This document shows, one piece after another, positions 56,147 through 64,000 of a stretch of DNA of 64,000 nt; positions within the stretch are counted from its first letter, which is position 1, and each line of letters starts with the position of its first letter. The position numbers were made by a program, and so were the translations under genes. The DNA comes from Rhodococcoides kyotonense (GTDB lineage: Bacteria > Actinomycetota > Actinomycetes > Mycobacteriales > Mycobacteriaceae), in NCBI RefSeq assembly GCF_900188125.1, contig NZ_FZOW01000004.1:1-64000 (forward strand), read 5' to 3'. The notes under the pieces were generated by a model. The model was not told where the DNA came from. It ran no database searches and was given only the letters and a program-made list of their open reading frames with translations.

Positions 56147-57042
56147 AGCCGCCGACGCCACCCTGCCCCGAACCGCGGCTTTCGGGGCGGGGTGGCCGGT
56201 GCAGACGTCGCCACTGCGTGTGCAACCGCGTCGGACAATTCCTGGCACGTGCTGTATCGCTCGGATGGGTTCTTCGCCAAAGCCGTTGCGACGACGGCAT
56301 TCAGCCCCATCGGCAGGTCTCCACGACGCTCGGTCACCACGGGCGGCGACGCGTTGAGCTGTGCGTCCATGATCGCCACAGGCGTCGACAGCGGGTACGG
56401 GGTCTTGCCCGTCAGCAGTTCGACGAGCGTCGCCCCGAGCGCATAGATATCCGTGCGCGCGGACAACGATTCTCCTCGTAGCAATTCCGGAGCGGCATAT
56501 CCGATCGACGCCAGCACGGTGCCGTTCCGCACCAGGGGGCTGTCGTCGTCGATCAGCCGCGCAATTCCCCAGTCCGACAACAAAATCTGTTCACGTTCAT
56601 CGGGCGGAACCTCGGTACTGATCAAGATGTTCGACGGCTTCACATCCCGGTGCAGAATGCCGTGCGAGTGTGCGTAATCGAGCCCTTTCGCCACTTCACT
56701 GACGATTCGTGCTGCGCGGCCGACCGCCAGGGCGATCTGCCCACGCGCGACGAGTCGCGCTGCGCTGTACCCCTCGACGTAGTGCATCGACATCCACAGT
56801 TGACCGTCGAACTCACCGTGCGCGTGGACCGACACGATGTTCGGATGATGCAGCTGCCCAGCCAGTTCCGCCTCCCTGACGAACTTCGAGCGAAGCCGTT
56901 CGTTCTGCGACGCTTGGCGGTTCAGTATCTTGAGAGTCTCTCGCCCCTCGACGAGATACACCTCGCTCATCCCGCCCGTCCCGAGCAGACGTTCGACCGT
57001 GTATCCGGCGAACGTCTCTCCCGGCAACAGGCGGGGCGTCAT
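56143..57042 (-). CDS. Soluble serine/threonine protein kinase (PknX-like)
   Basis: A 299-aa Hanks-type kinase. The glycine loop is [13 protein letters not shown]-binding Lys38 is in ETLKIL, the catalytic loop HRDVKPSN has Asp133, and the metal loop is D157-WG instead of DFG. APE appears as APELL. There is no transmembrane helix or sensor domain after the kinase; the last 20 residues are basic ([15 protein letters not shown]). It is coupled to the DMT transporter upstream (ATGA overlap). The linkage hints that it phosphorylates or responds to the transporter, which is inference. Confidence 0.88.
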   Translation of the reverse strand: MTPRLLPGETFAGYTVERLLGTGGMSEVYLVEGRETLKILNRQASQNERLRSKFVREAELAGQLHHPNIVSVHAHGEFDGQLWMSMHYVEGYSAARLVARGQIALAVGRAARIVSEVAKGLDYAHSHGILHRDVKPSNILISTEVPPDEREQILLSDWGIARLIDDDSPLVRNGTVLASIGYAAPELLRGESLSARTDIYALGATLVELLTGKTPYPLSTPVAIMDAQLNASPPVVTERRGDLPMGLNAVVATALAKNPSERYSTCQELSDAVAHAVATSAPATPPRKPRFGAGWRRRL

Positions 57043-57914
57043 GACGGTGCCGCGACCGCGGGTTCGTCCTCGGCCGACGAACGCGCCAACACCACCGTTG
57101 CGACCACCATCAACACGAGCGCTACGACGAGCACTGCCGCCACACTGCGGTCGGCGTCGAGATACTCACCGAGAACGATGAATCCCAACATCGAGGCGAC
57201 GACGGGTTCCATGACGGTCGTCGCGGGCAACGACGCCTGCAGCGCCCCCGCCTGAAAGGCCGACTGCTGCAACGTGATCGCACAGACGGCCACCACGATC
57301 AGCGCATACAACTCGAACGACGTGAGAACAGGCACGATTCCACGTGAGACGAGATGTACGACGCCTTTCGTCAGCACGGCCGCGACGCCGAACAACGTCC
57401 CACCAGCGATGCCGAGCAGCAGCGCTTTTCGCGACCCTGCACTTCGCGACGCGGCGAACACACACAGCGCGACGAACGGAATGCCGATCAGACAGATCAC
57501 CGCCCAGTGCCGCGCTTCGGCACGTTCGATGCCGGGTTTGGGATCCCCGACCACGACGAGAATTGCGACCGACGCGGTCAACGCCCCAGCCCACAGCCAT
57601 TCCGTCGTCTGAATGGTTCGATGGGAGAAACGTGCCCCCAGCGGCAGCGCGAACAGCAACGACAACACGAGAAGCGGCTGAACCAGCAGCAGCGATCCGA
57701 GGCCCAAGGCCGCGGCCTGCAACCCGTAACCACCGATTCCGACGACGGTTCCCACCCACCAGATCGGGCGCTTCACGAGCGTCGTGATGGGGCCGAGGAC
57801 GCCGACGTCCTCCAGAGGAATTTCCGCTGCCGTGCGTTGTCGCACCACAGTTCCGATCGCAATACACAGAGCAGCACCCAATGCGAGCAGCACGACGAGG
57901 AGGGTTTGCGGCAC
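57039..57914 (-). CDS. DMT/EamA-family transporter
   Basis: A 291-aa membrane protein with about ten helices: the first MPQTLLVVLLALGAALCIAIG, the last LVVALVLMVVATVVLAR. The EamA-like halves can be seen in GSLLLVQPLLVLSLLFALPLG and PATTVMEPVVASMLGFIVLGE. It starts at GTG 57914; no clear ribosome site is present, and a leaderless start is possible. The stop overlaps the kinase start by 4 nt, so the kinase depends on translation of the transporter. Substrate unknown; exporters of metabolites are common in this group. Confidence 0.85.
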   Translation of the reverse strand: MPQTLLVVLLALGAALCIAIGTVVRQRTAAEIPLEDVGVLGPITTLVKRPIWWVGTVVGIGGYGLQAAALGLGSLLLVQPLLVLSLLFALPLGARFSHRTIQTTEWLWAGALTASVAILVVVGDPKPGIERAEARHWAVICLIGIPFVALCVFAASRSAGSRKALLLGIAGGTLFGVAAVLTKGVVHLVSRGIVPVLTSFELYALIVVAVCAITLQQSAFQAGALQASLPATTVMEPVVASMLGFIVLGEYLDADRSVAAVLVVALVLMVVATVVLARSSAEDEPAVAAPS

Positions 57915-58101
57915 GAAGAAACAGTAATGCGAACTCTCGACAATTCGCTTGCCCAACGCCCGTCGGGTACGGTGTTTACCGGCACTTGACCAATTACAGG
58001 GATACGCACGAGAAACGAAAGTGGTCGGCCCGGCACGGTAGCGACCACGCATCGGCCGCCGTCCACATTTCGGATACGAAATTGTGAGGACGGACGATTC
58101 A

Positions 58102-59976
58102 GTGAATCTCGACAAGAAGCCCAACCCAGTGAAGGAAGCGTGGGACGGGCTTCGAAAGCCCGTCTTCATCCCCGCGTCGATCGTCATCTTCGTCATGATC
58201 GCGTTCGCGGTCATCTACTCGAGCACCGCTGCCGACGCGTTCGCCACCCTCAACTCGGCGATCACCGACGGCGTCGGCTGGTGGTACATCCTGGCCACGA
58301 CGGGATTCGTCGTCTTCGCCGTGTACTGCGGCGTCAGCCGCGTCGGCAACATCCGTCTGGGACGTGACGACGAGAAGCCCGAGTTCGGTGTCCTGTCCTG
58401 GTTCGCGATGCTGTTCAGCGCGGGTATGGGCATCGGCCTGGTGTTCTACGGCGTCGCCGAGCCGTTGTCGCACTACGTGACGCCGCCGGAGGCCGGTGGC
58501 ATCCCCGGATCGACGGACGCCGCTGCCAACCAGGCAATGGAGCTGACGCTGTTCCACTGGGGACTGCACGCGTGGGCGATCTACGTCGTCGTCGGCCTCG
58601 GACTCGCCTACATGACCTACCGCAAGGGTCGCCCGCTGTCGGTCCGCTGGTTGCTCGAGCCACTGCTCGGACGTCAGCGCGTCGAAGGCGGCATCGGACA
58701 CGCGATCGACGCCGTTGCCATCATCGGCACACTGTTCGGCGTCGCGACGTCGCTCGGTTTCGGTGTCCAGCAGATCTCGGCCGGACTGGAGTACCTCGGT
58801 TGGATCGAGTCCAGCAACTGGGTCACGGTCCTGCTGATCGCAGGCATCACCGGCATCGCGACGTACTCGGTCGTCTCCGGCGTCAAGCGCGGTTTGAAGT
58901 GGCTGTCGAACATCAACATGGCGCTGGCCGCAGGCCTCGCCGTGTTCGTTCTCATCGCAGGCCCGACGCTGTTCCTCATGCAGTCCTGGGTCCAGAACCT
59001 CGGCGGCTACATCCAGGCGATGCCCGAGCTCATGCTCCGCACGTCCCCGTTCGCTGAGGACGGCTGGGCCGGCGCATGGACCATCTTCTACTGGGGATGG
59101 TGGATGAGCTGGGCACCGTTCGTCGGCATGTTCATCGCGCGCATCTCGCGTGGTCGCACCATCCGCGAGTTCGTCTTCGGTGTCCTTCTCGCCCCCACGA
59201 TCATCGGCTCGCTGTGGTTCACGATCTTCGGCGACGCCGGAATCCTGCGTCAGATCGAGCAGAACGACATGCTCGTCGACGGTGCCGTGAACACCAACAC
59301 CTCACTCTTCCAGCTGCTCGACGGCTTGCCGCTGGCGACGATCAGCAGCGTGCTCGCGATCTTCGTCATCGTGTTCTTCTTCGTGACGTCGTCGGACTCG
59401 GGATCGCTCGTCATCGACATCCTGTCCACCGGTGGCGATCTGGAGCCGCCGAAGATCACCCGCGTGTACTGGTCGCTTCTCGAAGGCACCGCGGCGACGG
59501 TTCTGCTGCTCGTCGGCGGGGCAGGGTCTCTCACGGCACTGCAGACGATGTCGATCGCGACGGCGGTACCGTTCTCGATAATCCTTGTGCTGGCATGCAT
59601 TTCGATGCTCAAGGCATTCCGGTACGACGTCGCCACCACACCTCGCTACGTGCGCGTCACCGCGACACCCACGTCGTCCGAGAACGGCGACGGTCCGGGA
59701 CACGGAACGTCTCCGAAACGTAAACGCGGGGCTGGAATTTCGTCGACGTTCTCAGGTCTGGGGCCGTCGCAGGTCGGACTCGCGCAGGCCGTCGAGGACG
59801 GTCACGTCGTTCTCGCCGTGCACGAGGTGTCCACCGAGTCCCTCGAGGTCCATCCAGAGACCGGTGCGGTGGAGTACTCCGGCGACGACGGTCTCGTCGA
59901 CCCGCTGGGCGGCGAAGTGTTCGACACTCAGGAGTTCGCCGATTCCCACGAGGGACAGACGCAGTCGAACTCGTAG
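58102..59976 (+). CDS. BCCT-family (betaine/choline/carnitine) transporter
   Basis: A 624-aa transporter with twelve helices. GMGIGLVFYGVAEPLSHY is the sodium/betaine-binding helix, and FYWGWWMSWAPFVGMFIARISRGRTIREF is split over the eighth helix and its loop. The C-terminal 100 residues are a hydrophilic cytoplasmic tail with KRKRG and several acidic repeats. In BetP the tail senses osmotic stress. GTG 58102 was chosen over a GTG at 58084 because AGGACG precedes it. A terminator lies 12 nt after the stop. Confidence 0.92.
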   Translation: MNLDKKPNPVKEAWDGLRKPVFIPASIVIFVMIAFAVIYSSTAADAFATLNSAITDGVGWWYILATTGFVVFAVYCGVSRVGNIRLGRDDEKPEFGVLSWFAMLFSAGMGIGLVFYGVAEPLSHYVTPPEAGGIPGSTDAAANQAMELTLFHWGLHAWAIYVVVGLGLAYMTYRKGRPLSVRWLLEPLLGRQRVEGGIGHAIDAVAIIGTLFGVATSLGFGVQQISAGLEYLGWIESSNWVTVLLIAGITGIATYSVVSGVKRGLKWLSNINMALAAGLAVFVLIAGPTLFLMQSWVQNLGGYIQAMPELMLRTSPFAEDGWAGAWTIFYWGWWMSWAPFVGMFIARISRGRTIREFVFGVLLAPTIIGSLWFTIFGDAGILRQIEQNDMLVDGAVNTNTSLFQLLDGLPLATISSVLAIFVIVFFFVTSSDSGSLVIDILSTGGDLEPPKITRVYWSLLEGTAATVLLLVGGAGSLTALQTMSIATAVPFSIILVLACISMLKAFRYDVATTPRYVRVTATPTSSENGDGPGHGTSPKRKRGAGISSTFSGLGPSQVGLAQAVEDGHVVLAVHEVSTESLEVHPETGAVEYSGDDGLVDPLGGEVFDTQEFADSHEGQTQSNS

Positions 59977-59988
59977 CACCCGATCGGC

Positions 59989-60020
59989 ACGAAGGGCCCG
60001 GCATCTGCCGGGCCTTTCGT
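59989..60020 (+). terminator. Terminator of BCCT gene
   Basis: A 14-bp stem (59989-60002 and 60007-60020, one G-U pair) around ATCT contains GCCCGGC/GCCGGGC and is followed by CGTTA. Confidence 0.85.
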
Positions 60021-60022
60021 CG

Positions 60023-60196
60023 TTACCGCGGGCATTCACCAGATGAAAGGTTGGCATCCGCCCAGATCGTGAGCTCGTTGAGAGCCGGCAGAAGAGCCTT
60101 GCCCGACGACGTGAGCCGGTACTCGACCGAGATCGGCGGACCTTCGTCGACGTTGCGTTCCACGAGACCTGCGTGTCCGAGTTCACTCAGCCGGTC
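60023..60196 (-). pseudogene. HxlR-family regulator, 3' remnant
   Basis: The minus strand keeps only the last part of an HxlR winged-helix protein: DRLSELGHAGLVERNVDEG then PPISVEYRLTSSGKALLPAL and a normal-looking end. The region before this is unrelated in this frame, so the first two thirds, including the start and the recognition helix, are missing. At its broken end it overlaps a DoxX remnant on the opposite strand. It cannot encode a working HxlR protein. Confidence 0.75.
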
Positions 60197-60273
60197 GTCG
60201 ACACCATGGCACAGGTCGGGGTGCCCGCCGACAGGATTCCAGTGCTGGCGTACCTCGAGATCGCTGGGGCTCG
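60194..60273 (+). pseudogene. DoxX-like gene, internal remnant
   Basis: The plus strand reads VVDTMAQVGVPADRIPVLAY followed by LEIAGA. This matches the intact doxX downstream (IPIMEQVKVPADKIPLLAY, VEILGA) along 27 residues. No start, first helix or later helices are present. A terminator-like hairpin (60267-60288) overlaps its end. It is a fragment of a paralogue cut at both sides. Confidence 0.75.
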
Positions 60274-60288
60274 ACGCATGTCGAGCCC
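60267..60288 (+). terminator. Hairpin at end of DoxX remnant
   Basis: GGGCTCGAC and GTCGAGCCC form a perfect 9-bp stem with loop GCAT, followed by TTTCGTT. It is a good intrinsic terminator on the plus strand, perhaps left from the lost gene. Confidence 0.75.
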
Positions 60289-60374
60289 TTTCGTTCCCCA
60301 TTCGTGCGCAATCGGTCTAGTGTCTTCGATGTTCGTGTGTGCCGACGCTTCTTCCTGGGACGGGGTTCGAAAAC

Positions 60375-60725
60375 ATGGTCATTGCGCTGTACGTCGTCAC
60401 GATCTTCCTGACAGTCGCACTCGTCTTCTCCGCCATCGGGAAACTGACCAAGAATCCGTCGGTGATTCCCATCATGGAGCAGGTCAAGGTCCCGGCCGAC
60501 AAGATTCCGCTGCTCGCCTACGTCGAAATCCTCGGCGCGATCGGACTTGTCGTCGGCCTGTTCGTCTGGCCCATCGGAGTGGCCGCAGCGATCGGCGTCA
60601 TCCTCTACTTCGTCGGTGCCGTCGTCGCGCATATCAGGGTCGGCGACACCAAGGGATTCGGGCCTGCTGCATTCTTGGCGCTCGTCGCCGTCGCAGCACT
60701 GGTCCTCCGGCTAGTTACCGCCTGA
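60375..60725 (+). CDS. DoxX-family membrane protein
   Basis: A 116-aa DoxX-like protein with four hydrophobic helices: VIALYVVTIFLTVALVFS, LLAYVEILGAIGLVVGLFV, IGVAAAIGVILYFVGAVVA and GPAAFLALVAVAALVL. The loop NPSVIPIMEQVKVPADKIP is found in truncated form in the upstream remnant. ATG 60375 follows GGGACGGGG. Its last 15 nt overlap the convergent DJ-1 gene. Function is not established; relatives are linked to redox stress. Confidence 0.88.
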   Translation: MVIALYVVTIFLTVALVFSAIGKLTKNPSVIPIMEQVKVPADKIPLLAYVEILGAIGLVVGLFVWPIGVAAAIGVILYFVGAVVAHIRVGDTKGFGPAAFLALVAVAALVLRLVTA

Positions 60726-61304
60726 CCACTCGTACTGCATCTGCCGCGCAGTACGTTTCGCGACATCCGCACTCACGAGACGTCCGACGAGGTGAAGCGC
60801 CAGATCCAGTCCCGCGCTGATTCCCGCCGACGTGGCGACGTCTCCGTGGTCCAGGAACCGAACATCCTCGCGCACATCGAGATTCGGCCATTTCTGCCGT
60901 AGCTCCTCGATGTCCTCCCAGTGCGTCGTCACGGGCCGGTCGTCGAGCACGCCGGCATCCGCCAACAGGAACGCGCCGGTGCACACCGACGCCGTCAATT
61001 CCGTCGACGCCGACTGGTTCTCGATCCACGCGACGGCACCGGGTGGGACCTCGTCGACGACGCCTCCCGGAACCAGCACGACGTCGAAACGTCTCGTGTC
61101 CTCGATCGTGGTGTCGACGGCGATCCTCATTCCACCCCGCGCACGGACGGGTTCGCTGTCGACACCCACGAGTACGACGTCGAACGCAGGCTCACCGCCA
61201 TCACGCACAGTGATGCGGTTGGCCACCGAGAACACCTCGAACGGGCCGCACGCGTCGAGCACCTCGACGTCGTCGAACATCAGAATCGCAAGGGAACGGG
61301 GCAC
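60711..61304 (-). CDS. DJ-1/PfpI-family protein
   Basis: A 197-aa class I amidotransferase-like protein. The nucleophile elbow is Cys108 in SVCTGAFLLADAG, with an acidic partner in DDVEVLDACGPFEVF (residues 11-25) and the motif GVVDEVP. The fold and ISAGLDLALHLVGRL near the C terminus match isonitrile hydratase-like and AraC-linked GATase members. It is the last gene of the five-gene minus-strand operon, 2 nt after the GOLPH3-like gene. The substrate is unknown. Confidence 0.88.
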   Translation of the reverse strand: MPRSLAILMFDDVEVLDACGPFEVFSVANRITVRDGGEPAFDVVLVGVDSEPVRARGGMRIAVDTTIEDTRRFDVVLVPGGVVDEVPPGAVAWIENQSASTELTASVCTGAFLLADAGVLDDRPVTTHWEDIEELRQKWPNLDVREDVRFLDHGDVATSAGISAGLDLALHLVGRLVSADVAKRTARQMQYEWSGGN

Positions 61305-61306
61305 GA

Positions 61307-61984
61307 CTACGACGATCCGGTCGCAGCGATGGCCGGAACTATCACTGCCGCCATGACAGCAGCGTTGACGTCCTGCACGGCTTTGCGGACAGCCTCACTC
61401 GCCCACTCACCTTCGGCGATCTCCTTGGCACGCTTCTTCGCCGACTTCTTGTCGACGCCCGGCAGCACCTTGTGGACGGCATCGATCGCCGAGACGAGTG
61501 AGATCAACGCCGAGATCTGCGGAGTGGGGGTCGTCCCGTCCACCACCGCGCTGCCGATCCACTGACGAAGCGAGTTCGAGTGCGCGGTGTCGAGGGCCGG
61601 CCAGGCCGTCGTCGGGAACAGCCCGAGAATCTTGTCTTCGTGACGGCGCACGAATCCTTGGTGTGCCAGCCGCTCGCCGATCTCCTTGTTCAGATTTCGG
61701 TGCAACTTCTCGATCACTCGCTGAGGCTTGAACCGACCGTCGTCGTTGTGGATCAGCGCATGCGCGCGAGTGAGAAGCGGATCCGGCGGCGGAGGACCGA
61801 CGACGACGAGCCGTCCGGTCTTGACCGGCTCGCCCTTCGCCGTGATCCTGACGGAACCACTCATGGCCAGCTCGAGCACGACAGCTCCGGCGAGTACACG
61901 CGGAAACTTGGTGCTGTCGACCACCGGCTTACCCGTCTCGTCGTCGACGAGTAACAGGAACAGGTCCTCCGCGATCAGCGTCAT
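61307..61984 (-). CDS. GOLPH3/VPS74-family (GPP34) protein
   Basis: A 225-aa protein of the GPP34 family, whose eukaryotic members bind phosphatidylinositol 4-phosphate. It begins MTLIAEDLFLLLVDDETGKP, has RVLAGAVVLELAMSGSVRI and GFVRRHEDKILGLFPTTAWP. Actinobacterial copies are common and lack a known job, but a membrane-lipid or trafficking adaptor role is a reasonable inference. ATG 61984 overlaps the DUF1801 stop by 4 nt. The last 60 residues are Lys/Ala-rich. Confidence 0.88.
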   Translation of the reverse strand: MTLIAEDLFLLLVDDETGKPVVDSTKFPRVLAGAVVLELAMSGSVRITAKGEPVKTGRLVVVGPPPPDPLLTRAHALIHNDDGRFKPQRVIEKLHRNLNKEIGERLAHQGFVRRHEDKILGLFPTTAWPALDTAHSNSLRQWIGSAVVDGTTPTPQISALISLVSAIDAVHKVLPGVDKKSAKKRAKEIAEGEWASEAVRKAVQDVNAAVMAAVIVPAIAATGSS

Positions 61985-62400
61985 GTGCCGAGCGTACCCA
62001 CGACGTACGGGAAGGACACCTCGATCATGTTCTCCAGCACGGCGATATCGACGTCGGCGAGCTTGTTGACGTACAGACATCCGGCACCGGTCTTGTGCTT
62101 GCCGAGCGCATCGAGCATCGCCTTCGACTCGGGTGCATACGTGAGTCCGTACAGCGCAAGAGATGCCTTGCGCGGGGAGAATCCGACGGCGAGAGCGTCG
62201 CCTTCGCGTCCGGTGTCGTACTTGTAGTGGTACTCGCCGTATCCCACCATCGTCGGCCCCCACATCACCGCGGGCTCACCGGTGATCCGAGACATCATGT
62301 CGTGCAACGTAAGTCCGTCCGCGCGGCGAACAGGATGCTCGACGGCTCGCAGCCACTCCGTTGCGTCGACATCCGTCGGCTTGGTCTTGTTCTCGCTCAT
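61981..62400 (-). CDS. DUF1801-family protein
   Basis: A 139-aa protein of the DUF1801 (YdhG-like) fold. It starts MSENKTKPTDVDATEWLRAV. The conserved block ADGLTLHDMMSRITGEPAVMWGPTMVGYGEY includes the typical Trp-Gly-x-x-x-Val-Gly-Tyr-Gly, and PRKASLALYGLTY follows. Members are small soluble proteins of unknown function. The start shares one base with the UBP-zinc-finger stop, and its own end overlaps the GOLPH3-like gene by 4 nt. Confidence 0.9.
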   Translation of the reverse strand: MSENKTKPTDVDATEWLRAVEHPVRRADGLTLHDMMSRITGEPAVMWGPTMVGYGEYHYKYDTGREGDALAVGFSPRKASLALYGLTYAPESKAMLDALGKHKTGAGCLYVNKLADVDIAVLENMIEVSFPYVVGTLGT

Positions 62401-62750
62401 CAGTTCAGGTATCGCTGCCAGTCGGCCGGCACCAGATCCGCCGGGCCCGGCGTCGACTGAGTGAGTGGATGATGTTGCGGCGGAGCAAGATCCGGTCCGT
62501 CGTACATCGTTTCGTCGGCGTAGCTGTAGTACCAGTTCTCGCCCGGTTCGAAACTCCGAATGAACTGGTGGCCTGTGCTTTCGGCATGTTTGCTCGCATG
62601 CTGAGACGGCGACGAGTCGCAGCACCCGATGTGTCCGCACTGCGCGCACCGGCGCAGATGGAACCACCAGCCGTCCGACGTCGTACACTCGGCGCACCCG
62701 GGTCCGGACGGGGCCACCGCGGTGTCGATCCCCGGAATCGGTTCGCTCAT
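62400..62750 (-). CDS. UBP-type zinc-finger protein
   Basis: A 116-aa protein with one ZnF-UBP domain. Cys19, Cys22, Cys35, Cys38, Cys43, His51, His55 and His61 supply the metal ligands in GCAECTTSDGWW, LRRCAQCGHIGCC and SQHASKHAESTGH. This zinc finger binds the ubiquitin tail in eukaryotes; its bacterial partner is not known. The C-terminal 35 residues are Pro-rich. It overlaps the histidine kinase by 4 nt. Kinase plus UBP pairs are widespread in actinobacteria, often with a thioredoxin-reductase-like gene upstream. Confidence 0.92.
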   Translation of the reverse strand: MSEPIPGIDTAVAPSGPGCAECTTSDGWWFHLRRCAQCGHIGCCDSSPSQHASKHAESTGHQFIRSFEPGENWYYSYADETMYDGPDLAPPQHHPLTQSTPGPADLVPADWQRYLN

Positions 62751-64000
62751 TGTTCCTCCTGTGTCGCAGGCTGTATCGGCAGCCTGACGATGAATCGAGT
62801 ATCACCTGGAACGGACCGAACACTCAGATCACCCTGGTGTTTCTTGACGATGATTCTCCACGAGATGTCCAGTCCGAGGCCGGTTCCCTCCCCCACCGGT
62901 TTTGTGGTGAAGAACGGCTCGAAGATGCGCGACGAAATATCGTCGGGCACACCGGGTCCGGTATCACAGATCTCGATCTGCACCTGGTCGTGGTCCCGAC
63001 GCGTGCGCACCGTCAGCGCGCCTTCACCGTCCATGGCCTGCACCGCGTTGTCGATCAGATTGGTCCAGACTTGGTTGAGCTCAGCCGCATACGCCGGGAT
63101 CGGCGGCACGGCGGCGTCGTAATCCTTGACCACCTCGACGTCACCGATCTTGCGCCCCAACATCACCAGCGTGCTGTCGAGGAGTTCTCGGACGTCGACG
63201 GTCTGGTACGGCGCCCGATCCATCTGCGAATACTGTTTGGCCGCACCGACGAGAGTGGAGACACGCGTCGTCGAATCGGCTATCTCGTTCATCAGGAGCT
63301 CGGTCTCGACGGTGTAGTTCAGCCACCGGATCGCGCCCTCGAGCATCGCCGGGTCGTCGACGGTCGAGTCCACTTTCTCGAGCCACGCGACGTCGAGGCC
63401 GGCCTGCACGAAGGTCGGGGCGAGATCCCACCCGCCCGCGATGTCGTGGTCGTCGAACCAGTCGCCCAGCTCGTCCTCCAAGTCCGACGCCTCCAGCGGT
63501 GTCAGCTTGGGCGCCTTCGCGACGAGTTCGACGGCTTCCTCCTGCAACCCGACGAGCGACGTCAACGATCCACGATCGAGCGACCCGTTGGCGATCATGC
63601 GCAGCTTCTGACGCATGTGCGCGACGCGGTCACGCAGGGCCGACGTCGCGCGGACAGCCGCGGCCGCAGGGTTGTTCAACTCGTGCGTCAGCCCCGCCGA
63701 CAGCGAGCCGAGCGCCAGCAGCCGTTCCCGCTGATCGATGATCTGCTTGGTGTTCAGCGTCCCGACGAACAACCCCTCCAGCAAGTGCAGCGCCATCGGA
63801 AACCATTCCTCGATGATTTCCGCGAAGCAGTCCGCATCCAGCACGAAGAACCGAGACGTCTCGGTCACCCGCATCGAACTCGGATACGTCTGCGGCACAC
63901 GCTCTCGCAGGTACGCCTGCCATGCCCCGGCGTACACACCGCGCTGCGACGTGCGACTGATGACGAGGTCTTCCCCGCTCGACAGTTTCGACAGCACGAG
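62747..64000 (-). CDS. Sensor histidine kinase with cyclic-nucleotide-type domain (5' partial)
   Basis: At least 417 codons of a sensor kinase; the frame is open to the right edge, so the N terminus is missing. The visible part starts in the end of a cNMP-binding-like beta domain (VISRTSQRGVYAGAW) and continues through the H box SAGLTHELNNPAAAA (phospho-His). The N box is NLIDNAVQAMDG, G1 DTGPGVPDD and G2 GEGTGLGLDI. It would sense a small ligand or redox state and phosphorylate a response regulator not seen here. It starts the coupled operon of five genes. Confidence 0.88.
   Translation of the reverse strand, partial: LVLSKLSSGEDLVISRTSQRGVYAGAWQAYLRERVPQTYPSSMRVTETSRFFVLDADCFAEIIEEWFPMALHLLEGLFVGTLNTKQIIDQRERLLALGSLSAGLTHELNNPAAAAVRATSALRDRVAHMRQKLRMIANGSLDRGSLTSLVGLQEEAVELVAKAPKLTPLEASDLEDELGDWFDDHDIAGGWDLAPTFVQAGLDVAWLEKVDSTVDDPAMLEGAIRWLNYTVETELLMNEIADSTTRVSTLVGAAKQYSQMDRAPYQTVDVRELLDSTLVMLGRKIGDVEVVKDYDAAVPPIPAYAAELNQVWTNLIDNAVQAMDGEGALTVRTRRDHDQVQIEICDTGPGVPDDISSRIFEPFFTTKPVGEGTGLGLDISWRIIVKKHQGDLSVRSVPGDTRFIVRLPIQPATQEEQ

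Overview
The window is a high-GC actinobacterial chromosome segment, most likely Rhodococcus or a close Nocardiaceae relative. This rests on frequent GTG/TTG starts, dense 4-nt ATGA gene overlaps, a RamB-type regulator beside isocitrate lyase and fadB2 (the order known from mycobacteria), a DUF222/HNH protein, CIRCE-controlled groEL and an IdeR/DtxR-like iron box. I saw no rRNA, tRNA, phage, insertion sequence or CRISPR array.

Layout. 0.15-7.2 kb: an alcohol dehydrogenase, a small membrane protein, fadB2 and aceA (glyoxylate bypass), an SPW-like membrane protein and the divergent regulator RamB. 7.2-11.1 kb: flavin enzymes, an MBL-fold hydrolase and an XRE/membrane-protein pair. 11.4-16.9 kb: urea ABC transporter urtABCDE followed by a GntR/FCD regulator. 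16.9-22.0 kb: prpD-prpB-prpC (methylcitrate cycle) divergent from prpR. RamB and PrpR are paralogues of one Fe-S regulator family, so acetate/fatty-acid and propionate metabolism are controlled close together. 22-32.9 kb: an iron-siderophore binding lipoprotein, M48 protease, small conserved genes, DUF222/HNH, lpdA, a GAP-family membrane protein, a prolyl oligopeptidase and an alpha/beta hydrolase.

32.9-34.8 kb: a PPK2 polyphosphate kinase flanked by three tiny genes (30, 37 and 45 aa). Each has a good ribosome site and its own strong hairpin. Their size, amphipathic or hydrophobic character and position beside ppk2 recall the porA/porH cell-wall channel locus of Corynebacterium. This is the most interesting part of the window. 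35-43.3 kb: a PspC peptide, two very large tandem AfsR-like regulators and a FAD oxidoreductase. 43.3-46 kb: zwf, an unknown gene and pncA. 46-50.6 kb: aspA-ansP-ansA (asparagine/aspartate use) with a divergent GntR regulator and two matching palindromic operator candidates. 50.6-54.4 kb: a stand-alone LigD-type polymerase domain, a DUF559 gene between 49-bp direct repeats, and groEL with two CIRCE elements. 54.6-60 kb: a second AnsP-like permease, a soluble Ser/Thr kinase coupled to a DMT transporter, and a BCCT transporter. 60-64 kb: remnants of hxlR and doxX genes, an intact doxX, and a five-gene coupled operon (cNMP-domain histidine kinase, UBP zinc finger, DUF1801, GOLPH3-like, DJ-1/PfpI) whose first gene runs off the right edge.

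Repeats recur. A palindromic hairpin is present in two full copies and one half copy. Degenerate 15-bp minisatellites sit at gene ends in four places, and strong intrinsic terminators are common. All functions come from reading motifs and order; no database search was run.
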